A stretch of 9,719 bases of DNA from an uncultured Gemmobacter sp. (GTDB lineage: Bacteria > Pseudomonadota > Alphaproteobacteria > Rhodobacterales > Rhodobacteraceae). Each line of letters starts with the position of its first letter. Positions within the stretch are counted from its first letter, which is position 1. The stretch covers positions 1 to 9,719 of the forward strand of contig CALKAA010000337.1 in the NCBI GenBank assembly GCA_937983495.1, given 5' to 3'. The notes below the pieces were generated by a model that worked only from the letters and a program-made list of their open reading frames with translations, searched no databases and was not told where the DNA came from. A program made the translations under genes and the position numbers. Shown here piece after piece: positions 1 through 4,316 of this stretch.

Positions 1-282
1 GCTCATAGGAAAGCGCAGGCGATGGGGGGGCGGCTCACAGAATGGTTCTGGGCCGAAACGGGAATTGAGGATCGCACCCTATCACCGAACCGTGGGTGGC
101 GGCACAGGTTCAAAACAATCGGGCGGAAGCAAGACATTCAGGCCCAAACGCTAGACGCGATCCAAGGCCATACACTTGCAGGGGCATCGGGGGGCTATGG
201 CGAGGTTGATCTGGAGACCAAAAGGAACGCGATTGAGCGTTTCCCCCGGTATCAAATCAAGACCACCAGAGACCATGATTAA
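1..282 (+). pseudogene. Tyrosine recombinase (phage integrase), C-terminal part, cut by window edge
   Basis: The frame is open from the first base and ends at a TAA at 280-282, giving the last 93 residues of a protein that begins upstream. It shows the C-terminal catalytic boxes of tyrosine site-specific recombinases. The active-site Arg lies in G-W-R-H-R-F-K-T (codon 100-102). Gly-His follows at codons 166-171, and Gly-Gly-Tyr-Gly carries the nucleophilic Tyr at codon 196-198, nine residues after that His, the usual spacing. Integrases of this type normally read His-x-Trp-Arg, often N-H-G-W-R-H in alphaproteobacteria. Here the first His is Arg (CGT at 91-93), one base away from CAT. The enzyme may be impaired, so I class it as possibly decayed; the missing N-terminus is only outside the window. 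An ATG at 22 is internal and not a real start. Family identification is firm, activity is not. Confidence 0.75.
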
Positions 283-838
283 GGCAGGGCTTTAGGGGGT
301 CTAAGGCACCGGGCAGGGACACCACAGGGAACACCGAAACACCACCTAAAGTGCTCCTGCGGTAGGCTTAGCGGCGAACCTTAGACCATGGCGAGAAGCA
401 CCAAGGGGTTACCGAATTACAAGCGACTTCCCCAATGAAGGGAAGCCGCAAGAACAGGTCAAGGCCGATCAGTTCAAAGATCAGGGTTTGGCGGAAGGCG
501 GTGAAGGTCATCGGCGGGCTTCCTTTTCCTAGGCGTATACGCGACAGATAGCACCGCCAGAAATCAATTCAAGATATTGATATTAAATAATATAAATTCA
601 CATTCGCATTGATTTCGGGGCTGGATTGCGCGGCGGGGACCGCAGCAGGGGCAATTCCCCCTCACTCTAGGATAGCAGGCGGGCAAACCAACGAATTACC
701 GCCCACTCTAGGTAAACTAGGCAGCTTTTTCGCCAGCTCTCCAGAACAGCCCACGCCACCCTTGGTGGTCCGCCTGCAAGCCCCCGGCATGCGGGACGGT
801 CGGGCATTTCCTGCAACTGCATATTGAGGAACCCCCAC
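283..838. other. Gene-poor stretch after the integrase, with AT-rich patch and short repeats
   Basis: No convincing long gene lies here. An AT-rich patch at about 562-602 contrasts strongly with the GC-rich surroundings and could hold promoter or binding sites, but I find no -35/-10 pair with proper spacing. A 10-bp palindrome, GCGTATACGC, sits at 533-542. The 9-mer CACTCTAGG occurs twice in direct orientation (663-671 and 704-712, 41 bases apart), with further CTAGG cores at 527-532 and 717-721. A small minus-strand reading frame (368-511) is listed separately. A 16-codon plus-strand frame at 388-438 begins Met-Ala-Arg-Ser-Thr-Lys-Gly-Leu-Pro, faintly like an integrase N-terminus, but is too short to call. 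Confidence 0.5.
368..511 (-). CDS. Possible small protein, 47 residues, unknown
   Basis: A minus-strand frame from ATG (complement of 509-511) to TAA (368-370) encodes 47 residues beginning Met-Thr-Phe-Thr-Ala-Phe-Arg-Gln. A purine-rich stretch reading AGGAAAAGGAAG on the minus strand lies 7 bases before the start and would make a good ribosome binding site. The middle third is hydrophobic (about residues 10-29), with acidic and basic residues interspersed, so a clear membrane helix is not evident. I do not recognise it. It could be a small phage-type protein, a remnant of a longer gene, or chance; the ribosome binding site is the main argument in its favour. Confidence 0.25.
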   Translation of the reverse strand: MTFTAFRQTLIFELIGLDLFLRLPFIGEVACNSVTPWCFSPWSKVRR

Positions 839-1213
839 ATGCAGCACACCGCCACCACCTTCGCCCAAGTCCTTGCCGACAAGATGATCATGGAACGCTT
901 CGGGCGGTCCTACGGCATCACAACGCTTGAAGCCTATCACGACCATCTAGAGGGCTCAACGACAGCACATCTTGCAAAAGGCGCGGCTGAACGTACCAGC
1001 GCCACGGCAGGGGCGCAAAGACGCGCGGCGAAACTGAGCATCGAGAACGCCAGCACTGTTATCATTGCAATCCCCTTGGATAACCCACGCGCACGGGGGG
1101 CAAGGCTTACGCAAACAGTATCGACGTGGCCGAATACTTCGGGAAGCGACACGATAACATCGTGCAGGCAATCGACACCATCATCAAAGAAGGCCCCGAT
1201 GCGTGTCTCCTGA
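839..1213 (+). CDS. Hypothetical phage-type protein, probably the broken 5' part of the Rha gene or a gene fused to it
   Basis: I chose ATG 839 because GAGGA at 826-830 sits 8 bases upstream, a good ribosome binding site; an in-frame TTG at 824 lacks one. The frame gives 124 residues. Residues 1-85 contain an acidic/His-rich segment (E-A-Y-H-D-H-L-E-G), then an Ala/Arg-rich basic segment, and end with V-I-I-A-I-P-L-D-N-P, which resembles the start of Rha regulators. From about codon 86 (bases 1094-1100, a run of six G) the frame drifts away, while the +2 shifted frame continues as a clear Rha domain. One extra G in the run would join them. Residues after about 87 are therefore probably meaningless. 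The first 70 residues are unlike Rha and I do not recognise them; they could be a separate small gene. Confidence 0.4.
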   Translation: MQHTATTFAQVLADKMIMERFGRSYGITTLEAYHDHLEGSTTAHLAKGAAERTSATAGAQRRAAKLSIENASTVIIAIPLDNPRARGARLTQTVSTWPNTSGSDTITSCRQSTPSSKKAPMRVS

Positions 1214-1557
1214 TTTTTCAGGCTACCCCCTACAAGCACCCCCAGAACGGCCAGACCTACCGCTACTACGAGATGACCCGCGATGGCTTCGTGGAACTGG
1301 TCATGGGGTTCACCGGGGCAAAGGCCCAAAACGTGCATATGCACACTTCTACTACATGCACGTTCTGGGGTTTGGCATCAGAACCCGAAGTCTCCATCTT
1401 CAAGGTCTACCCTGAGGGGGTCTTCTGTCTCATAGGGGGCACCACCTGCGAAGCTCGCCATTTCATAGATGCGGCGCTCACCCATGGCCGAGATGATGGC
1501 TTCATCTACGGCTTGGGCATCCCGAAGGATCGGGTCTGGGTTCTTTCGGTAGTCTAG
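1084..1557 (+). pseudogene. Rha-family phage regulatory protein, frameshifted and C-terminally truncated
   Basis: The frame after the stop at 1081-1083 encodes K-A-Y-A-N-S-I-D-V-A-E-Y-F-G-K-R-H-D-N-I, then Y-R-Y-Y-E-M-T-R-D-G-F-x-E-L-V-M-G-F-T-G-A-K-A. These two blocks are the hallmark of the Rha (pRha) family, proteins found in lambdoid and other temperate phages that influence phage growth. There is no proper start in this frame: GTG 1126 is internal to the conserved block and has no ribosome binding site. The natural 5' end lies in another frame upstream of the G run at 1095-1100. After the conserved G-A-K-A the coding breaks down at an inverted repeat (1325-1369) and then simply reads antisense to the convergent ParB-like gene until TAG 1555-1557. 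Family recognition is good; the gene looks dead unless the frameshift is an assembly error. Confidence 0.65.
1325..1369. repeat. Imperfect 14-bp inverted repeat between convergent genes, possible terminator
   Basis: The arms are 1325-1338 and 1356-1369, matching at 13 of 14 positions, with the inner 9 bp (AACGTGCAT / ATGCACGTT) perfect and a 17-base loop. The left arm overlaps a perfect 12-bp palindrome, GTGCATATGCAC, at 1333-1344, so two alternative hairpins are possible. It lies just where the Rha homology ends and 9 bases beyond the stop of the ParB-like gene. This fits a bidirectional terminator for convergent transcription, although no strong U-run follows. It could equally be the scar or target of a rearrangement that removed the Rha C-terminus. 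Confidence 0.4.
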
Positions 1558-2184
1558 AAGGTCGCGCAGCCTTGCCGCCAGCCCTGCAATGGCATCCCCG
1601 CGCTGTGCATCGGTGAGCATAGGTTCGCCCTCTATGAGGTAGGTTCTGTCGCGCTGGTCGCGCTTCCAATTGCCTGTCGCTGCTGTTTCTCGTGTCTGCA
1701 TGACAGCCCATCGCGCCCTCATATTTGCCACGGTGCGAATGCCTACCTTTGCAAGCCGGGCGATCTCATTACGCTTGTAGCGGGGTGTCACATCCTCTCG
1801 CACCAGCCGCCACGCTGCATTCAGTCTTTCCGTGAGCGATAGCGGCTTAACGGGCATGGCGTTGGCTGACAGTGCCGCCGCTAGGGCGCTTCTTCGGTCC
1901 CCCTCAAGTATGAGGGCCGGAACTTTGTCTGGCCACTTGACCATCCGATACGCTGCCAGTCGATGTTCCCCGTCCAGCACAATCAGGGGGGTGTTATCGG
2001 GTGCCCCCCTTTGTCGCCACAGGAGCAGGGGCGCGAAGGGTTCGGCGCTGACAGTGAGGCTTCGGGCGAGGTCGTCCCGGTGATACTGATCGAGGGGGCC
2101 TTCCCGAAACCGAAACCCCCGGCTGGTCACAATGCGGTCAAGGGCGACCGAAGCCGCCCCCATGGTTTGCCCTAAGGTGTTCAT
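1378..2184 (-). CDS. ParB/Srx-fold nuclease-domain protein with helix-turn-helix
   Basis: The protein has 268 residues. Residues 12-100 have the ParB/sulfiredoxin-like layout, with the core I-V-L-D-G-E-H-R-L-A-A-Y-R at about 68-80; D-G-x-H-R is the nucleotide-binding signature of ParB N-terminal domains. Residues about 115-160 follow as helices with a likely helix-turn-helix (K-R-N-E-I-A-R-L-A-K-V-G-I-R-T-V-A-N-M-R). The C-terminal 100 residues are charged and unassigned. Such proteins occur on phages and mobile elements as DNA-binding or partition-like factors; no ParA partner is visible here, so a role in plasmid segregation is not supported. The start ATG overlaps the stop of the upstream gene (ATGA at 2181-2184), which implies translational coupling. 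The 3' end is overlapped by the run-off frame of the decayed Rha gene on the other strand. Confidence 0.75.
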   Translation of the reverse strand: MNTLGQTMGAASVALDRIVTSRGFRFREGPLDQYHRDDLARSLTVSAEPFAPLLLWRQRGAPDNTPLIVLDGEHRLAAYRMVKWPDKVPALILEGDRRSALAAALSANAMPVKPLSLTERLNAAWRLVREDVTPRYKRNEIARLAKVGIRTVANMRARWAVMQTRETAATGNWKRDQRDRTYLIEGEPMLTDAQRGDAIAGLAARLRDLLDYRKNPDPILRDAQAVDEAIISAMGERRIYEMASFAGGAPYETEDPLRVDLEDGDFGF

Positions 2185-2576
2185 TGCTGGCCGTCCAGCT
2201 TGGGGCCATACCCGCGCCCGCTCAGGCTTTGGGCAATCGCTTTATGCTCTTGCAGTTGTGCCCGTGTATCGGTCTTTGCCCGCCCCGCCGGGCGTTCGCC
2301 TTGTGCCGCCTTGCCGATGATAAAGATATTGGCACGGCGCAAGTTCAACGGGTTGCGGTCGAGGGTGCGGGCTTGCTGCCCCGGCTTGGCGTTGGCGATC
2401 ACGCGGGCAATGGTCGCGTTGGTGGTGGTCGTTTGACCACTGAGCGGAACCTTTGTTCTGACCTGAGCATCGGATCGGTCTTTGGACTTGTGGGCCAAGA
2501 ACCATGTCCCGTAAGCGCCGATTTCCATCAAGTCGAGCCATTGGGCAAATTCCAGTTTGGCCCAAACCCTTGCCAT
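2181..2576 (-). CDS. Mobile-element protein with HNH/AP2-like NPLNxRR motif, possibly 5'-frameshifted
   Basis: This frame gives 131 residues. Residues 71-88 read T-L-D-R-N-P-L-N-L-R-R-A-N-I-F-I-I-G, which resembles the conserved Asn-Pro-Leu-Asn-x-Arg-Arg-x-Asn-(Ile/Leu) stretch of phage HNH homing endonucleases and their AP2-like DNA-binding relatives. The metal-binding His pair of a full HNH site is not seen, so catalytic activity is unsupported. The tail is basic and Gln-rich. The start is doubtful: ATG 2576 has AAGG abutting it with no spacer. Another minus-strand frame from ATG 2643 reads M-P-A-L-G-V-P-I-F-R-D-T-T-N-N-T-P-V-V-T-L-K-D-G up to about 2572, which would join naturally to A-R-V-W-A-K-L-E-F if one base were removed or two added. 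The true gene may thus be 2181-2643 with a frameshift near 2573. It is coupled to the ParB-like gene by ATGA. Confidence 0.5.
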   Translation of the reverse strand: MARVWAKLEFAQWLDLMEIGAYGTWFLAHKSKDRSDAQVRTKVPLSGQTTTTNATIARVIANAKPGQQARTLDRNPLNLRRANIFIIGKAAQGERPAGRAKTDTRAQLQEHKAIAQSLSGRGYGPKLDGQQ

Positions 2577-2859
2577 CCTTGAGGGTGACTACGGGGGTGT
2601 TGTTGGTGGTATCCCGAAAAATCGGGACACCCAAAGCAGGCATAAGCGGCTTTGCCCCCCCCGGCCAAACTGGAGAAAATTTCTGAAAGGCCAAGATACA
2701 TATACAAGGATCGCCCGGTTTCCCCCGGTGCCCCCTCGCGCGGGCGCGGGTTATGGCTCACGCAGGCGCTGCATGGCCCCGGCTCAGGGGTTACTAAGCG
2801 AGGTGCAGGTGACAGGTGAGCGGGCATGCCAGCCGCACAATCCTGCAAGTGATGCCCAC

Positions 2860-2873
2860 AAGGGTATACCCTT
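2860..2873. promoter_or_regulatory. Perfect 14-bp palindrome AAGGGTATACCCTT
   Basis: The palindrome is perfect, with TATA at its centre, and lies 104 bases before the serine recombinase start. A CGGACA hexamer begins 2 bases after it (2875-2880). A dimeric regulator or the recombinase could bind here. Short perfect palindromes centred on TA also suit the crossover point of serine recombinases, but this is inference. Confidence 0.35.
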
Positions 2874-2902
2874 TCGGACAAGTACCGCGCCCTGCAAAAG
2901 AA

Positions 2903-2950
2903 TGTCCGTTAGGGTTGACAGGATTAATCGGACACGTTAATCAGCGGACA
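2903..2950. promoter_or_regulatory. Possible resolvase-type (res-like) binding site and promoter of the serine recombinase
   Basis: TGTCCGTTA at 2903-2911 faces TTAATCGGACA at 2924-2934, forming an imperfect dyad of 32 bp. A further TTAATC-AG-CGGACA follows at 2937-2950, and another CGGACA lies at 2875-2880. Resolvases of the Tn3/gamma-delta family bind half-sites close to TGTCYGATA in two- or three-part res sites just upstream of their own gene, so both sequence and position fit. A consensus -35, TTGACA (2915-2920), sits inside the dyad. The best -10 at a 17-base spacing (TAATCA, 2938-2943) is poor. If real, the recombinase would repress its own promoter. Confidence 0.4.
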
Positions 2951-2976
2951 TCACCCAAAAGAACAGAGGCAGAGCC

Positions 2977-3621
2977 ATGTCAAAGACGTTCCTCTATTCC
3001 CGCGTATCGACCTCAGACCAGACCATTGACCACCAGAAGAGCCAAGCCGAAGCGGCTGGTTTTGTGATTGATGTGGTGGTGGCAGACCAAAGTGTTTCTG
3101 GGGTGACCACCAGCCTTGCTGAACGCCCCGAGGGGAAGCGCCTGTTTGATCTGTTGCGCTCCGGGGATGTGTTGGTGGTCCGTTGGGTAGATCGACTGGG
3201 CCGGAACTATCAGGACGTGACCGACACCATCCGCGAGTTTATGCGGCGGGGGGTCATCATCCGCACCGTGATCAACAATCTGACCTTTGATGGGGCTACG
3301 AAAGACCCGATGCAGCAGGCAGTCAGAGACGCCCTTATCGGGTTCATGGCAGCCACCGCACAGGCACAGGCAGAGGCCACCAAAGAGGCCCAAAAGGCGG
3401 GCATTGCGCATGCCAAGGCTGGGGATACCGGGGCAGAACGCTACCGGGGCAAGAAACCCAGCTATAACCGCGCTGTCTTCACAACTGTCTGCGATATGTT
3501 GGGGTTGGGCAAAGGGGCCTCAGAGATCGCCAAGGCCACGGGGCTTTCCCGACAGGCGGTCCTCAGAATAAGGGACGGCAGGAAAGAGGCAGAAGCCGCT
3601 TTGTGCCGTTGGGGAATGTGA
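2977..3621 (+). CDS. Serine recombinase of the resolvase/invertase family
   Basis: This 214-residue protein has the usual size of small serine recombinases. The N-terminal catalytic domain starts L-Y-S-R-V-S-T-S-D-Q, placing the nucleophile at Ser11 and the partner Arg at Arg9. The second catalytic cluster, R-W-V-D-R-L-G-R, is at residues 69-76 and contains both conserved Arg. A long dimerisation helix spans about 112-145, and a Hin-like C-terminal helix-turn-helix lies at about 178-198 (G-A-S-E-I-A-K-A-T-G-L-S-R-Q-A-V-L-R-I). All key residues are present, so it looks active. It would cut and rejoin DNA at paired sites to resolve cointegrates or invert a segment. ATG 2977 is preceded by AGAGG at 2965-2969 with a 7-base gap. 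No transposase gene adjoins it, so whether it is a plasmid or phage resolvase or an invertase cannot be settled here. Confidence 0.92.
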   Translation: MSKTFLYSRVSTSDQTIDHQKSQAEAAGFVIDVVVADQSVSGVTTSLAERPEGKRLFDLLRSGDVLVVRWVDRLGRNYQDVTDTIREFMRRGVIIRTVINNLTFDGATKDPMQQAVRDALIGFMAATAQAQAEATKEAQKAGIAHAKAGDTGAERYRGKKPSYNRAVFTTVCDMLGLGKGASEIAKATGLSRQAVLRIRDGRKEAEAALCRWGM

Positions 3622-3816
3622 TACCCTGATAATGGCTTTTCAAGAGGACACCCAGCAGGTACACATTCCACTCAGGCGGCCCACTAAAAATCCTTGAAAA
3701 CAAGGTAAATGCCGTGCTTTCTCAAGAGTTCAATCCTCTCTTGCAGCACCATTTACTCCATTGCTTCACAATAAACATCCGGCAATCAATGCCTTAAGTG
3801 CGCCACTCATGTACAG

Positions 3817-3948
3817 ATGGGTATTCGGATAGCACAGCCTTGGCAGAACAACGGCATTTACGACCTCCGCCAACGCATTCTGCAAGATGTGGCTCATTTT
3901 TGCCAAAGGGCTAAGGGGGGTGGTCATGCTTGTGAGGGGAAGGCATGA
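3817..3948 (+). pseudogene. Truncated N-terminus of a tyrosine integrase (remnant)
   Basis: From ATG 3817 the frame runs to TGA 3946-3948 and encodes 43 residues starting M-G-I-R-I-A-Q-P-W-Q-N-N-G-I-Y-D-L-R-Q-R-I-L-Q-D-V. The pattern of a Trp, then G-(I/V)-Y-x-L-R-Q-R-(I/V)-x-x-D-(V/L) is typical of the first strand pair of alphaproteobacterial phage integrases, where it reads close to Y-Y-L-R-Q-R-V-P-x-D-L. The conserved Pro is Leu here. After D-V-A-H the sequence becomes Gly- and Lys-rich and stops, so the SAM-like and catalytic domains are missing. No ribosome binding site is evident. It is most likely a dead remnant left by an excised or deleted element. The match is from pattern memory over about 25 residues, hence modest confidence. 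Confidence 0.35.
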
Positions 3949-4257
3949 CTAGGGATCAAGCCTGAAGCCAAAGCGGCAATCCGGCCCCCTTTTCCGGGCT
4001 CGCCCTTTACCCGCGTCAGGGAGACAGAGCGCCTCCCAAAGCGCATTTGTGCGCGCACGCCCTCACTGGCGCGCATCTGGCAAGGGCGAATAGCGGTGAC
4101 CTTTGGGAATGGCTGTCGACTGTTTCTGCCTCTGCGAAAACCGATCGCGTGGAAAACGGTTCTTTGCTAGGCCGTCAGGCGATCCGCCCTCCTCTGCGGC
4201 CATCGCTCTGGTTTCTTTTTCCACGATGGGTGTAACGAACCACATCTTTATCGTGAC

Positions 4258-4265
4258 TATATAAA
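4258..4265 (+). promoter_or_regulatory. Possible -10 region (TATATAAA) of the operon
   Basis: TATATAAA stands out in GC-rich surroundings and lies 52 bases before the preferred TTG start of the first operon gene. No good -35 is found at 16-18 bases upstream; the segment there is roughly AACGAAC. If it is a -10 box, transcription would begin near 4271. That falls after the GTG/ATG codons at 4266-4271 and supports the TTG start at 4317. Confidence 0.3.
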
Positions 4266-4316
4266 GTGATGGTCCTGAAAATCAGGCCATTCCTAGGGCG
4301 ACATGAGGGGCTGATC

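Larger units (their letters stand above)
2695..2976. other. Intergenic control region between divergent units
   Basis: This interval separates the minus-strand HNH-like/ParB-like unit from the plus-strand serine recombinase. It holds no credible gene. An AT-rich TACATATACAAGG patch at about 2697-2714 could be the -10 area of a minus-strand promoter, but no matching -35 was found. The right part carries a 14-bp palindrome and the hexamer cluster described separately, so most recognisable structure lies within 120 bases of the recombinase start. Confidence 0.45.
3622..4316. other. Non-coding junction between the mobile region and the operon
   Basis: Nearly 700 bases separate the serine recombinase from the next gene. 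No intact gene is visible. The left part holds a small hairpin (CAAGAG 3723-3728 with CTCTTG 3738-3743) and a weaker one (CCTTG/CAAGG 3692-3705); neither makes a convincing terminator. The middle holds the integrase-like fragment (3817-3948) and an exact 7-bp inverted repeat, GTCATGC 3923-3929 with GCATGAC 3943-3949. Further right, TGCGCGC at 4050-4056 pairs with GCGCGCA at 4069-4075, and GCGCA/TGCGC at 4041-4054 offers a competing stem. The end carries the probable promoter of the operon. Confidence 0.5.

Noticed and set aside
388..438. Sixteen-codon frame beginning M-A-R-S-T-K-G-L-P, like some integrase N-termini
   Set aside because: It is too short, has no ribosome binding site and overlaps the opposite-strand small frame; the likeness may be chance.
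1378..2184. Plasmid partition ParB with a parABS system
   Set aside because: No ParA gene or parS repeats are visible; the partner gene is an HNH/AP2-like protein, so a general ParB-fold DNA-binding role is all that is supported.
3692..3743. Rho-independent terminator after the serine recombinase
   Set aside because: The stems are only 5-6 bp and no T-run follows either of them.
4063..4245. Small minus-strand frame of 60 residues before the operon
   Set aside because: No clear ribosome binding site or recognised motif, and it overlaps several hairpins in the junction region.
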